Below are positions 20,897 through 31,531 of a stretch of DNA of 64,000 bases, in pieces. The notes beneath the pieces were generated by a model, which was not told the origin of the DNA, did not search any database, and was given only the letters and a program-made list of their open reading frames with translations. The number at the start of each line of letters is the position of its first letter. The stretch's first letter is position 1. Source of the stretch: an uncultured Verrucomicrobiota bacterium (lineage in GTDB: Bacteria; Verrucomicrobiota; Verrucomicrobiia; Limisphaerales; UBA9464); assembly GCA_903907995.1 (NCBI GenBank), contig CAIVQH010000031.1:124001-188000 (forward strand), in the 5' to 3' direction. Position numbers and translations under genes: made by a program.

Positions 20897-21292
20897 ATGG
20901 AGATGAAGCTTGCCGCCGCCAAACGACTGCTCCGCCATCATCGTGACTCTCAACAGGACACGACCTGGCAGCCCGCTTCACGGGAATTTTTGGACAGCCA
21001 GATTGAAGCTGCGGTGTCACGGATGACGCCTCCGCAGAGCCGGCTGTGGCAGAGCATCCAAGTCCCGCCGCAAAAATGGGCGCAGCATCCTTACGGGGAT
21101 CTGGGCGGCGGATTCTGGGTGGTGGCCCTGATGGGACAGACTGTTGTCTGGTACAACGACCTCGAAGATGGCTTCAATTATTCCGCCTTTACGAAGTACG
21201 GGACTATCGATGCGTACTGGTGCGATCAGGATCGACTCGAATGGACGATCCAAAGGCTCCTGAACGTCGTCACAACTGGGGCCGAGGCGTGA
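20897..21292 (+). CDS. Hypothetical protein with aromatic-rich C-terminal half
   Basis: 131 residues from ATG 20897, which has GGAAG about 7 nt upstream. I do not recognise the family. It appears soluble and acidic. The C-terminal half is rich in aromatic residues and seems constrained: HPYGDLGGGFWVVALMG, WYNDLEDGFN, then YWCDQDRLEW. No signal peptide or membrane segment is evident. It is flanked by a PEP-CTERM gene on the other strand and converges on a pseudopilin gene. A small immunity or regulatory protein is one possibility, but there is no direct support. Confidence 0.6.
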   Translation: MEMKLAAAKRLLRHHRDSQQDTTWQPASREFLDSQIEAAVSRMTPPQSRLWQSIQVPPQKWAQHPYGDLGGGFWVVALMGQTVVWYNDLEDGFNYSAFTKYGTIDAYWCDQDRLEWTIQRLLNVVTTGAEA

Positions 21293-21351
21293 CCCTGAGC
21301 CAGTGGGCCTGATGGCACGGCCTGCCGTTTGGAAAAAGGCCTCGATGAGGG

Positions 21352-22131
21352 CTAATCTCCGTTCCAGAGATAGTCGTATCCGGCGGGCGGATTGTAATCC
21401 ATGGAAAACGAGGCTTGGCGTGACGCGGCCTTGGCCTCGTTCCAATATATGCTTATATAGCTGACATGGCCATCCACAAAGCTGACCACGTTTTTGGCAT
21501 CGTTAAATGTCAGCCATCCGGCAAGTTCGTTTGGAACACGCCTCGGTTGATGCCATGAGTACGGAAAAAAGGCGGGCATTTCAGCGACCAAGATTGTCCG
21601 TGCCGGATTTTGCACATTGCTGATCGCTTTCCCCTTAAGGCCGGGCGCGTTTGTGGCCGTGGTAAGCGCTCCGGCGTTCGACCAATAGCTCGAGAAATCG
21701 GAACTCGCCTGGTTATGGAAGCTTCGCGCCGCATAATAGGTGTGGTTTGTTTTTGAAGGAAAATGATAATAGAATCTGTCGGCTGGGCAGGCAAACAAGG
21801 TATCCGCAGGCGATGAAGCGCCCTTCAGGCCGACATAGTTCTTCATCAGCTCCTTGTAGCCTGTCCAATAGCCAAAAGGGGTGCTGGGCGAGTTTGTGAC
21901 TCCGGGCGGAAAATCGGCATGGTCGTCCCAATAAAGGCGCATGCCGAGGCTGATCTGCCGCAGATTGTTCAGGCACACCGTTCGTCGGGCTTGTGCTTTG
22001 GCTTTGGACAACGCGGGAAACAGCAGCGCGGCAAGGATTGCGATGATGGCAATGACCACCAGGAGCTCAATCAAGGTGAACGCCCGACTTCGGTTGGCGT
22101 GTCGCATTGCGGGCATGGCTGAGATGTTCAT
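21352..22131 (-). CDS. Type II secretion/type IV pilin-like pseudopilin
   Basis: 259 residues. The leader ends at A17 and is followed by [20 protein letters not shown] with Glu at +5 (E22). The body has the conserved sequence [20 protein letters not shown] and, near the C-terminus, [16 protein letters not shown], the DGHV motif shared with the pseudopilins at 17642 and 22164. It is most similar to the latter (both contain YSWHQP and end in NPP.GY.Y.W.GD), so the two are tandem duplicates. Local codon use is more AT-rich than in the flanking genes. In-frame ATGs at codons 6 and 9 are alternative starts. Confidence 0.85.
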   Translation of the reverse strand: MNISAMPAMRHANRSRAFTLIELLVVIAIIAILAALLFPALSKAKAQARRTVCLNNLRQISLGMRLYWDDHADFPPGVTNSPSTPFGYWTGYKELMKNYVGLKGASSPADTLFACPADRFYYHFPSKTNHTYYAARSFHNQASSDFSSYWSNAGALTTATNAPGLKGKAISNVQNPARTILVAEMPAFFPYSWHQPRRVPNELAGWLTFNDAKNVVSFVDGHVSYISIYWNEAKAASRQASFSMDYNPPAGYDYLWNGD

Positions 22132-22163
22132 CTGGTGAGGCAGGATGACCTGACACTAAAAAC

Positions 22164-22904
22164 CTAGTCTCCGGTCCATTGGTAGCCGTATCCCTCCGGC
22201 GGATTGTATGCCCACGCGTGCTTTTGACCGTCGAAATACAGGTTGAGATAGCTGATGTGGCCGTCCACGAAGCAAAGCACGTCCTTCGCATCGGCAAACC
22301 GCGCATTGTCCTTCGAAAATGGGCGTTTCGGCTGATGCCAGGAATAGGGCGAGAACGCCGGGACTTCCGCCACCAGGACCGTCTTCGCCGGATGCGGGAT
22401 GCTCTCCAGCCTCTGCCCGGCGATCCCGTAATGATTTGTAACCGTGTCTGCCGTGTTCGTTCTGGATGGGCTGGTAAACTGCCCCGCGTTGTATGCGTAG
22501 CTGGTGAATGCGTGATCGGACTGTTCGTGCATTGGCCGCGACACGTATCCTCGCCCACCCCCGCTCATGTCATAAAAGAACTTGTCGGCGGGACACGCGA
22601 AAACCCCGTCGTGCGGTGAAGAAGCCCCGTTAATCCCGACGTCCTTGTTGATGAGCTGCCGGTAAGCCGTCCAACTGACAAAGGGAGAATTGGCCGAATT
22701 TGTGTTCCCGGGTGAGCCGTTGCTCTGCTCGTCCAGATACACATGGATGCCCAGGTTGATCTGACGCAGATTGCCGATGCAAACGGTGCGCTGCGCCTTG
22801 GCCTTCGCGGCGCTCATTGCGGGAAGCAACAGCGCCGCAAGAATCGCGAGGATGGCAATGACCACCACCAGCTCGATCGTGGTAAACGCGCGTTTTGAAT
22901 TCAT
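22164..22904 (-). CDS. Type II secretion/type IV pilin-like pseudopilin
   Basis: 246 residues. The short leader MNSKRA is followed by [20 protein letters not shown]; the usual Leu at +3 is replaced by Thr, but Glu at +5 is kept. The body has [31 protein letters not shown] and [16 protein letters not shown]. It is a tandem paralogue of the gene at 21352. An ATG one codon upstream (22907) is equally in frame; 22904 gives the better spacing from the AGGG ribosome-binding run. It is expected to be an inner-membrane pseudopilin subunit. Confidence 0.85.
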   Translation of the reverse strand: MNSKRAFTTIELVVVIAILAILAALLLPAMSAAKAKAQRTVCIGNLRQINLGIHVYLDEQSNGSPGNTNSANSPFVSWTAYRQLINKDVGINGASSPHDGVFACPADKFFYDMSGGGRGYVSRPMHEQSDHAFTSYAYNAGQFTSPSRTNTADTVTNHYGIAGQRLESIPHPAKTVLVAEVPAFSPYSWHQPKRPFSKDNARFADAKDVLCFVDGHISYLNLYFDGQKHAWAYNPPEGYGYQWTGD

Positions 22905-23059
22905 CATCGCCCTGGTGGGCAAATCTCTGCCCAGCCAATTCGACCGTGGTCGTCCGGTTTCGTTCCGGATTTCCCCATTCCACCTACATTCCGGCCACCT
23001 TTCCTCGAAGGAGGTTCGCACAATCTGACTGGTCGTCGGATGAATTCGTTCTTTCCGCC

Positions 23060-24250
23060 ATGGTTGACCCCGCCGTACGACAGACCGCTCAATCATCGGC
23101 GGTGACTTCATTCGAAAAGGTAAAACGAAACTACGAGCGGCTCCCGTATCCGGGGGCCGATCCCCGCATCGTGGAGGGCAAGGGCGGTTCGCTGCCGCCG
23201 CTGCGGTGGACGCAGGGGCTGGGCCGGCCGGGTCAGCCCAAACCGGAGCGCGTTCTCGTGGCGGGCTGCGGCACGGGGGCCGAGGCGTTTGTGATCCGCC
23301 GGCACCTGCCCAAGGCTGAAATCGTGGCGGTGGATTTCAGCCCGCGTTCCATCGCGGTCGCCCATCGGTTGCAGCGCGCGGCGAAGCTGGCACGGCCCAT
23401 CACCTTCGCGGTGGCCGACCTGACCGATCCGGAACTGCCGGCGAAGCTCGGGGACGGCTTTGACCTCATCACCTGCCACGGCGTGCTCAGCTACATTCCG
23501 GAGCCTGCAAAGGCGCTGGAGAACTTCGCCGCCGTGCTGCGTCCGGGTGGTGCCCTGTACCTGGGCGTGAACGGCGAGTCGCATCCCGCGCTGCGCCTGC
23601 GGGCGTGGCTCGCCGGCTTCGGCCTCGACGTTGAGACCCTTTCCGAGGAACGCCGGCTCCGGGAAGTGCTCAAGATTTGGGACGCGCTGCATGACGATGA
23701 TCTGCAAGGATTCGCCAGCATGTCGCCCAGCTATCTGGCCAGCGATGTCTGCGGGTCGCACTTCAACAACTGGCCGCTAGCCCGGTGGCGCACGCTGGCC
23801 AACCAGAGCGGCTGGGAGCTCGCCGGTTCGTGGCTGCTGCCGCTGGCGCTGCGGCTCCTAATGACTGACGACACCCATCGGTCATTGTTCCCTGCCGGCC
23901 TGGGCGAACTGGCCGAACGGCTCGATCAGGCGCGCCCCGCCGGCTTTCACAAGCTTCTCCTGCGACGTGCGGAACCGCCTGTCCGCACTTCGGAACAGGC
24001 TCTGCGCTGGACGGGCATCTACTCGCCGCGCTTCCTGAAGCCGACGGCAGCAGGGCGCATTCCGGTTGTGCTCCACTCGTCCCTCTTCAACCTGAGCCAG
24101 GACTGGTCGCTGACTTCGCGTCAGGCCGAGGCGCTGCGCGAACTCGTTGCCGCCGGCGTGACCCCGAAAGGCTGGCTGACTAAATGGGGCCGGAGCGAAG
24201 CGGCGCGGCGCATTCTCTGGCTGTGGGCCGGTTTTGGGGCCGTGGCCTGA
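23060..24250 (+). CDS. Class I SAM-dependent methyltransferase
   Basis: 396 residues. The N-terminal half is a standard SAM-binding Rossmann domain: motif [14 protein letters not shown], motif [13 protein letters not shown], then FAVADLTDP and [16 protein letters not shown], followed by [13 protein letters not shown]. The C-terminal 200 residues are not recognised but contain a segment (about 250-330) rich in Leu and Arg. The start ATG 23060 is placed just before the conserved region. The methyl acceptor is unknown. It is divergent from the pseudopilin at 22164. Confidence 0.85.
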   Translation: MVDPAVRQTAQSSAVTSFEKVKRNYERLPYPGADPRIVEGKGGSLPPLRWTQGLGRPGQPKPERVLVAGCGTGAEAFVIRRHLPKAEIVAVDFSPRSIAVAHRLQRAAKLARPITFAVADLTDPELPAKLGDGFDLITCHGVLSYIPEPAKALENFAAVLRPGGALYLGVNGESHPALRLRAWLAGFGLDVETLSEERRLREVLKIWDALHDDDLQGFASMSPSYLASDVCGSHFNNWPLARWRTLANQSGWELAGSWLLPLALRLLMTDDTHRSLFPAGLGELAERLDQARPAGFHKLLLRRAEPPVRTSEQALRWTGIYSPRFLKPTAAGRIPVVLHSSLFNLSQDWSLTSRQAEALRELVAAGVTPKGWLTKWGRSEAARRILWLWAGFGAVA

Positions 24251-24265
24251 GGCGCGGAGGAGAGA

Positions 24266-24370
24266 AGTAATCAGTGAACAGTGAAGCAGTAATCAGTGGG
24301 GCAGAGCGGGTACGAAGGCGGATTGCCATCTCTGTTTACTGATTACTGACCTACTGTTTACTGATCACTG
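24266..24370. repeat. AGTAATCAGT repeat family R5, copy A
   Basis: An inverted repeat built from the word CAGTAATCAGT and variants. The left arm is 24266-24300 and the right arm about 24332-24370, with a GC-richer spacer between them. Related clusters are at 38117-38163, 38797-38912 and, as a fragment, 27929-27950. The right arm carries the TGA stop of the PIG-L gene at 24365. Confidence 0.75.
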
Positions 24371-26293
24371 AAAATCCGCCCGTCCCCAGTCCTCGGGCCG
24401 CCCCTGCACGCCGGAGCGCGGGGCCCAGGCAAGGCGGGTCTTGTTGATGTTCTCGCCGGGCGCGGCGTCAGCCTTGTCACCGTCGTAGATCAGCACGTTC
24501 AGGCCGAGGCGGCGCGCGTCCTTGGTCGGTTTGAAGCCGATTTCCACGAAGGGAATGGAGGCGCGGAGCGCGTAGCCGTCGCGGGTTTTCCAGGAGGCCA
24601 GGCGGGTTCCCGGGGCCGTCTCCTCCACCGGGCCGGGCCGGGCGTCCGCGTCGCGGGCGGCACGGACCTTGCCGGTCGAATCAAACGGCACGATGCCCAG
24701 CTTGTAGCAGCCGAACGTGTGCTGCGCGCCCACCTTCGGATCGAGGCAGAGCTCCACGGAATCGCTGCGCCAGTGTCCCTTGATGTCGTTCGGGGCGAGG
24801 TTGCTGACCACGACATCGTCCTTCACACGCACCTCGACAAAGAGCGTCGCGCCATCGTGCGCCAGCCGGAATTCCCCGCTGCAATCGGCCGCGCTGGCCG
24901 CCTGTCCCTGCCACGTGTTCGTGAAGGCGATGGCCTGCGCCGGCAAAGCGGCCCACGCGGCGTCCGCATCATCGGCGTTGATCGGCAGCCCGTTGTCGAT
25001 GCGCCGGACTCCCGTCATCGGCACCGGATGCAGCCGGGCCGAGGCCTTCAGTTCCTGGCCATTGACGGTTGTCACGGCGGTCAGTTCGCCGTCGGCGGGA
25101 TGCCCGGGCGGCGGCGTGACCAGCACGCGGAGCTGATTGGTGCGGCGGGGCGAAAAGCGGATGGTGGCCTCCTCAAAGTTCAGCTTCCAGCCGGGAGGGG
25201 CGGCGTATTTCACCGTGGTGCTCACGCCGTTCGTGCTGGGATTCACGGCATAGACAAACACGTCGCTGACCTCGCCCGCGACCACCGGCACATCGGTCGC
25301 GAACGTTTCCGCGACATGCTCCACCTGGTGCGCCCGCACCCAGCGCTGATACAGGTCCACGGCGGGACGCGGCACAAAGTGGAACTCGAACCCGCGCTCC
25401 ACCTTGCCATCGCCCGCTGCCAGCAAGCGCTCCGGGGTCTCGCCTGTCACCGGCAGGCCGCGCAGCAGGTCGGTCTCGTCGGTGGCATACGGCACGACGC
25501 TCTTCACCAGCGTGAAGCTCGGCGGACGGGAAGGGCCGGCGAAATTCGCGAAGCCCCCGAACCCCTGTGAACGGTGATTCGCGGACGCCAGTCGGGCGAT
25601 CTGGGCGGGTGTGCGGCCATCGGCCAGCGGGGTGTTCACGTCCAGCGTCGCACCAGTGCCGGCGGGGCCGCCGTAGTAGATCTTGCGTGTCTGCCAGGCC
25701 CGCAGCCCCTCTTTCGTGAGCTGTTCGGGAAACCAGGTGGGATCGCCGGCGAGGTCATACGCCTCGAGGGCCAGCATGCCGGCGGCTTGGTGGTGGCCAT
25801 GCTGTCCGGGCACGGGCGCGGGGTTCATGGTCACGATCACCTCGGGGCGCAGCGCCCGGATGATCCGCACGAGTTCGCGCAGTGTTTCGCGATGGCCCCA
25901 CTTCTCCATCGTGACGTTGAGATTCTCGGTGTAGCCGAAATCCGTCCGGTCGAGGAAGTAGTGGTGGCGCACGCCCAGCTTGTTCAGGCAGTCCAGCAGC
26001 TCCTGCTCGCGCAGCACGCCGAGCGCGTCGCCCGCCTGCGTGCCGACCATGTTGCCGCCGCCCTCGCCGCGGGTGCAGTACACCGCCGTCACCGTCTTAT
26101 GCTGGCCCAATGCGTAGCGGGCGAGCGTGGACGCGCAGCCGGTCTCGTCGTCGGGATGCGCGAAGATGCCGAGGATGTCGGTCTTCAGGAGGTCCTCCCC
26201 CTGTTTCGGCGGGCTGGCCGGGGCCTCGGCGCGCAGTGTCGCCGTGAGGCACAGGAGCGCGGCGAGCAGGGCGGGAAGACGGATGGCGTTCAC
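24365..26293 (-). CDS. Secreted PIG-L family deacetylase with C-terminal CBM9-like domain
   Basis: 642 residues. A signal peptide (LPALLAALLCLTATLRAEA) precedes a PIG-L/LmbE deacetylase domain with the zinc motif AHPDDE at 45-50 and the distal histidines in PGQHGHHQAAG. The family removes acetyl groups from N-acetylglucosamine-type sugars. The middle part (about 350-450) resembles a NEW3-type beta-sandwich (TVKYAAPPGWKLNFEEATI). The last 200 residues resemble a family 9 carbohydrate-binding domain (HWRSDSVELCLDP). The combination suggests an extracytoplasmic glycan deacetylase. The stop codon lies inside a dispersed repeat. Confidence 0.85.
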   Translation of the reverse strand: MNAIRLPALLAALLCLTATLRAEAPASPPKQGEDLLKTDILGIFAHPDDETGCASTLARYALGQHKTVTAVYCTRGEGGGNMVGTQAGDALGVLREQELLDCLNKLGVRHHYFLDRTDFGYTENLNVTMEKWGHRETLRELVRIIRALRPEVIVTMNPAPVPGQHGHHQAAGMLALEAYDLAGDPTWFPEQLTKEGLRAWQTRKIYYGGPAGTGATLDVNTPLADGRTPAQIARLASANHRSQGFGGFANFAGPSRPPSFTLVKSVVPYATDETDLLRGLPVTGETPERLLAAGDGKVERGFEFHFVPRPAVDLYQRWVRAHQVEHVAETFATDVPVVAGEVSDVFVYAVNPSTNGVSTTVKYAAPPGWKLNFEEATIRFSPRRTNQLRVLVTPPPGHPADGELTAVTTVNGQELKASARLHPVPMTGVRRIDNGLPINADDADAAWAALPAQAIAFTNTWQGQAASAADCSGEFRLAHDGATLFVEVRVKDDVVVSNLAPNDIKGHWRSDSVELCLDPKVGAQHTFGCYKLGIVPFDSTGKVRAARDADARPGPVEETAPGTRLASWKTRDGYALRASIPFVEIGFKPTKDARRLGLNVLIYDGDKADAAPGENINKTRLAWAPRSGVQGRPEDWGRADFQ

Positions 26294-26321
26294 GCGGATC
26301 AGTGAACCGCGTCCGCCCCCG

Positions 26322-27797
<1,476 letters not shown>

Positions 27798-27860
27798 GGC
27801 GGTAAGCTACCGTGCCTTCAGACGGAGACAACGGGGGAAATGTTCGGGCAGATGCTGGGG

Positions 27861-27890
27861 GATTTACGAATTCCGATTTACGATTTACGA
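27861..27890. repeat. GATTTACGA short direct repeats
   Basis: Three near-identical copies of GATTTACGA within 30 bp in the 202-bp gap between the divergent DUF1501 and alcohol dehydrogenase genes. They are AT-rich against a GC-rich background. They may be regulatory, or a trace of a dispersed repeat; a fragment of repeat family R5 lies just downstream at 27929-27950. Confidence 0.5.
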
Positions 27891-27999
27891 GCAGGCGTGC
27901 TCAGGACCGCGGTATGGCGTTCCACCGATTACTGATTCACTGGCTTCGTCCGTGGCTTGGCGGTTCACTCGCCGCGTGACCGAATCCATCCCGTCCACC

Positions 28000-29046
28000 A
28001 TGAGCGCCGTCGTCTATCGCGGCGTGGATGATCTGCGCGTCGAAACCGTGCCCGTGCCCCGCATTGCCAGCGGCGACATCCTGGTGCGGGTCGCGGCCTG
28101 TGGTGTGTGCCCGACGGACATCAAGAAGATCCACTACGGCACCGTGCCGCCGCCGCGCATCTTCGGCCACGAGACGGCCGGCACCATCGTGAAGGTGGGC
28201 GCGAAGGTGCGCGGCTTCCGCCTGGGTGACCGGGTGGGCCTGCACCACCACGTACCGTGTCTGAAGTGCCATTTCTGCCGGCACCGGGCCTTCGCGCAAT
28301 GCGAGACCTACAAGCGCACGGGCATCACCGCCGGCTTCGAACCTTCCGGCGGCGGCTACGCCGAATACGTGCGCGTGCTGCCATTCTGCCTGCCCGGCGT
28401 GGTGAAGATCCCGGCGAAGAACTCCTTCCTCGAAGGCGCGCTGCTCGAACCCGTGAACACCGTGCTCAAGGCGGTGAAAATGATGCCGCTGCTGGCGGGC
28501 GACACGGTGCTCGTGGTCGGGCAGGGGCCCATCGGCCTGATGTTCACCCGGCTGCTGAAGCTGGCGGGGATGAACGTCATCGCCACGGACCTGCTGCCGA
28601 ACCGCTTGGTGCTGGCGAAGAAGTTCGGCGCGTGGCGCACTGCCAACGCGGCCAGCCCGACCTTGGTAGAGGAACTTAAAAAGCTCACACGCGGCCGGGG
28701 CGTGGATGCCGCCGTCATTGCCGTGCCGAGCGACGCGGCCTTGAAGCAGGCGCAGGAAGCCCTGCGTGGTGGTGGCACGACCCTGCTCTTCGCGCACACC
28801 GTCCGGGGCAAGGAGACGCCGTTGGATCTCGCCAAGGTGTGCGTGGACGAAAAGGTCCTCATCGGCAGCTACTCGTCGGATTTCACGCTGCAACGCGAGG
28901 TCGCGCGGCTGGTGTTCACGCGGAAGTTCGATGTGCGCCCGCTCATTACTCACACGTTCCCGCTGGAGGAGACCGCCGCCGCCGTCGCGCTGGCCGCGAA
29001 GCCGACACCCGAGTCGCTGAAGGTGATCGTGACGCAGCCTGCATAG
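28000..29046 (+). CDS. Zinc-dependent medium-chain alcohol dehydrogenase
   Basis: 348 residues of the MDR superfamily. Catalytic zinc residues are C37 in CGVCPTD and the His-Glu pair in FGHETAG. The structural zinc lobe is CLKCHFCRHRAFAQC with four cysteines. The NAD(P)-binding motif VVGQGPIGLMF is present. It resembles sorbitol/threonine dehydrogenase-type enzymes, oxidising a sugar alcohol or related polyol; the substrate is unknown. I chose ATG 28000. An in-frame GTG at 27976 would add eight residues. Confidence 0.9.
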   Translation: MSAVVYRGVDDLRVETVPVPRIASGDILVRVAACGVCPTDIKKIHYGTVPPPRIFGHETAGTIVKVGAKVRGFRLGDRVGLHHHVPCLKCHFCRHRAFAQCETYKRTGITAGFEPSGGGYAEYVRVLPFCLPGVVKIPAKNSFLEGALLEPVNTVLKAVKMMPLLAGDTVLVVGQGPIGLMFTRLLKLAGMNVIATDLLPNRLVLAKKFGAWRTANAASPTLVEELKKLTRGRGVDAAVIAVPSDAALKQAQEALRGGGTTLLFAHTVRGKETPLDLAKVCVDEKVLIGSYSSDFTLQREVARLVFTRKFDVRPLITHTFPLEETAAAVALAAKPTPESLKVIVTQPA

Positions 29047-29078
29047 GACGGTTTCATCCGGCCTCGCGGCGCGTGGGC

Positions 29079-29202
29079 ATGGCGAACTGCCACTCGGTGC
29101 GCAACCACCGCGACGCCCGCTGCACCGCGGATCTCGGCGACTCCAGCCAGCTTCACGAAGCCTTCAACCTGATCCTCACTAGGCAGTCCAGCCGGCCCTG
29201 AA
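29079..29202 (+). pseudogene. Decayed C-terminal fragment of a pseudopilin gene
   Basis: When translated, this stretch gives HSVRNHRDARCTADLGDSSQ then LHEAFNLILT. That matches the end of the pseudopilin at 17642-18472 ([20 protein letters not shown] then [10 protein letters not shown]). The nucleotide match is also plain over about 90 bp. No leader, pilin helix or start remains, so it is a relic of another pseudopilin copy. It lies on the opposite strand to, and overlaps, the last codons of the membrane-protein gene at 29179. Confidence 0.7.
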
Positions 29203-29658
29203 GAAGCCCATACTGGCCATGCCGCAGAACATGTTGTAGATGAAGACTGACTGAATGTAGGCGGCGAGCAGCAGGAACCCGAGGTCCACAATCCGCACGG
29301 ATTGCCCACTTTCGTAGCGGCCGGAGAGGGCCAGAAGAGTCAGTCCAATTCCGACAAAGGGATACCAGGGCCCGGTCGGGAAATACCATTCGAGGAACAG
29401 CGCCGCGAGCAGGCACACCACCACCCGCACCGCTTCCCGGCTCCGGCCTGCCCGGAAGTCCAGCGCGGCCAGCACCCCAATGCCCAGCAGGAGCAACCAG
29501 CCCGGCTGCACGGACCAGCCAAGTCCGAAGCGGATCAGACCGGACCGAAGTAGCCAGACGTAGAGACATGCCAGCGCCGGTCCGCTCGCCAGCCAAAGGC
29601 CCTGCCCGAGAACACCTCGCGTCTTTGGTCTCGTGATTGTCGCGGCAAACGTATTCAT
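29179..29658 (-). CDS. Small integral membrane protein of unknown function
   Basis: 159 residues with about five predicted membrane helices (for example GQGLWLASGPALACLYVWLL, QPGWLLLLGIGVLAAL and VRVVVCLLAALFLEWYFPTG). I do not recognise the family. ATG 29658 sits just before the first helix and is preceded by GGGAAGG. The gene is divergent from the cobalamin-type binding protein at 29779, with 120 bp between them. Its 3' end runs into the pseudopilin relic, so part of the C-terminus could derive from that junction. Confidence 0.65.
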   Translation of the reverse strand: MNTFAATITRPKTRGVLGQGLWLASGPALACLYVWLLRSGLIRFGLGWSVQPGWLLLLGIGVLAALDFRAGRSREAVRVVVCLLAALFLEWYFPTGPWYPFVGIGLTLLALSGRYESGQSVRIVDLGFLLLAAYIQSVFIYNMFCGMASMGFFRAGWTA

Positions 29659-29778
29659 GCCTTCCCCCGTCCTGGCTTGGCTTGCTCCTCGGGCGAGTTC
29701 GCAGTTGCAGTGCCAACGTCGCGGCCGCCGTTCGGGCTTTTCCTTCGCCGCCGAGTTTGCCTTCCTACGCGCCGACAC

Positions 29779-30723
29779 ATGAGCACTCCGGCCCGCATTG
29801 TCTCCCTGCTGCCCGCCGCCACCGAAATGGTCTGCGCGCTCGGGGCCGGCCAACAACTGGTCGGCCGCAGCCATGAATGCGATTTCCCGGAGGAAGTCGC
29901 GCGCGTGCCGGCGGTCACTTCGGCCCGCATTGATTCCGGGCAGCCCAGTGGCGCCATCGAAGCCGCCGTGCAGGCGCAGCGGGCCGCCGGCCAGTCGCTC
30001 TACCAGGTGGATGCCGCGAAGCTCCGCGAGCTGCGGCCCGACCTCATCGTCACGCAGGCCCAGTGCGATGTGTGCGCCGTGAGTCCCGCCGACGTGGAAC
30101 TGGCGCTCACGGGCTGGCCCGGGCCGCGCCCCGAAGTGCTCACGCTGGCGCCGACGCGCCTTGCCGACCTCTGGACCGACCTGCGCCGGCTCGGGATCGC
30201 CCTGGGCCTGCCCGACGAGGGCCGCGCCGCCATCGCCCCGCTCAAGGCCCGCGTCGTCGCCATCATCGAGCGGGTGGCCCTGCTCCCGAAGCATCCCGGC
30301 GTGGCCTGCCTGGAATGGCTCGACCCGCTGATGGGTGCGGGCAACTGGATTCCCGAATTGGTGGCGCTGGCCGGCGGTCATCCGCTTTTTGGCGAGCCGG
30401 GCCAGCACTCCGACTGGATCACCTGGGAAAACCTCGTCCTGCAAAACCCGACCGTGATCGTGGCCCTGCCCTGCGGGTTTGACCTCGCCCGCACCCGTCG
30501 CGAACTCGCCCCGCTCGCCACCCGTCCCGAGTGGCCCACGCTCCGCGCCGTGAAGACCCGCCGCGTGTACATCGCCGACGGCAACGCCTACTTCAACCGC
30601 CCCGGCCCCCGCCTCGTGGATTCCCTCGAACTCCTCGCCGAACTGCTCCACCCCGAGCTTTTTCCGCAGCCCAAGTATCGCGGTACCGGCTGGGAAGCGT
30701 GGCCGGCCAATGCGGACGCTTGA
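29779..30723 (+). CDS. BtuF-like cobalamin/iron-siderophore substrate-binding family protein
   Basis: 314 residues of the TroA/BtuF-like fold: RIVSLLPAATEMVCALGAG at the N-terminus, LRELRPDLIVTQAQCDVCAV, then GVACLEWLDPLMGAGNW and VYIADGNAYFNRPGPRL. These are typical of the cobalamin-binding protein group. The protein starts directly at the domain with no signal peptide, so it may be cytoplasmic, as often seen for this subgroup. No permease or ATPase gene is adjacent. Its relation to the convergent PepSY pair is only a suggestion of metal or corrinoid handling. Confidence 0.8.
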   Translation: MSTPARIVSLLPAATEMVCALGAGQQLVGRSHECDFPEEVARVPAVTSARIDSGQPSGAIEAAVQAQRAAGQSLYQVDAAKLRELRPDLIVTQAQCDVCAVSPADVELALTGWPGPRPEVLTLAPTRLADLWTDLRRLGIALGLPDEGRAAIAPLKARVVAIIERVALLPKHPGVACLEWLDPLMGAGNWIPELVALAGGHPLFGEPGQHSDWITWENLVLQNPTVIVALPCGFDLARTRRELAPLATRPEWPTLRAVKTRRVYIADGNAYFNRPGPRLVDSLELLAELLHPELFPQPKYRGTGWEAWPANADA

Positions 30724-30838
30724 GCCGGGATGGGCCGGCGATATCACCCAGAAGAAGCTGGGCGGTCAGTACCGTCGAAAAACCGATCCGGACAGACCAG
30801 CCGTGAACAGCCCACAGCTGTGACGTCGCCACTGAAAT

Positions 30839-31531
30839 CTAATAGAGCCAGCGAAGGCCAAGGCAGAACAGGCCGCAGATGGCTGTGCCCAAGCCGAGCA
30901 CGAGCGCGCCGGGCAAGCGTTTCGCCGGCAGTTCCCACCACATGTAAAGGCTGCCCAGCACCATGACGATCAGGCCGAAGGCCACCGCGTCCATCGAATA
31001 GGCCCATACGTAGGTGAGCCACCAGTCGCGGGTCTGGCGGGGATCATCGAGCTGCACGCCGGTGAACACGTGGAGCACCTTGGCCACGCCCCACAGGTTC
31101 ACCGTTACGTGGCGCAGGTTCACGTGGTTGCTGGCCAGGTCGGCCTTGATGAAATAGTAATAGCCTGGCCGTCGGACCTGGAAATCAAACTGGGCCGGGT
31201 TCGTCCGGGTGGTCGTCCACAGGATGTCACCCTCGATGCCGAGCTGCCGCATGATCGCCTGGGCCTGCGCGAGGTCGCCCTGCACCTCGGGCCCCAGCGC
31301 GGTGATCGTGTGCTCCTCATTCGCGTCGGCGCGGTTGGTCCAGGATTCCGGGAATTTCCAGCCCGGATGATTCAGGATCAGGCCGGTAAAGGCGAACAGC
31401 CAAAGGAACAGGACCAGAAAGAGGCCGGAGTAGTAATGCAGCCGGCGGTTCCAGCGCTCCAGCCTGAGCCCTAGTCGGGAAGTTCGCGGCGGGTCGGCGG
31501 CAGGGGTGGTGGGTTCAGTGGCTGAGGGCAT
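30839..31531 (-). CDS. PepSY-associated membrane protein
   Basis: 230 residues with a long N-terminal cytoplasmic arm, a first membrane helix (YYSGLFLVLFLWLFAFTGLI), a central extracytoplasmic PepSY-like region (ALGPEVQGDLAQAQAIMRQL) and C-terminal helices (AVAFGLIVMVLGSLYMWWEL and VLGLGTAICGLFCLGL). The arrangement matches PepSY-associated TM proteins, which are linked to iron or heme reduction and TonB-dependent uptake. The start overlaps the end of the upstream gene by 17 bp, so the two are co-expressed. Confidence 0.78.
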   Translation of the reverse strand: MPSATEPTTPAADPPRTSRLGLRLERWNRRLHYYSGLFLVLFLWLFAFTGLILNHPGWKFPESWTNRADANEEHTITALGPEVQGDLAQAQAIMRQLGIEGDILWTTTRTNPAQFDFQVRRPGYYYFIKADLASNHVNLRHVTVNLWGVAKVLHVFTGVQLDDPRQTRDWWLTYVWAYSMDAVAFGLIVMVLGSLYMWWELPAKRLPGALVLGLGTAICGLFCLGLRWLY

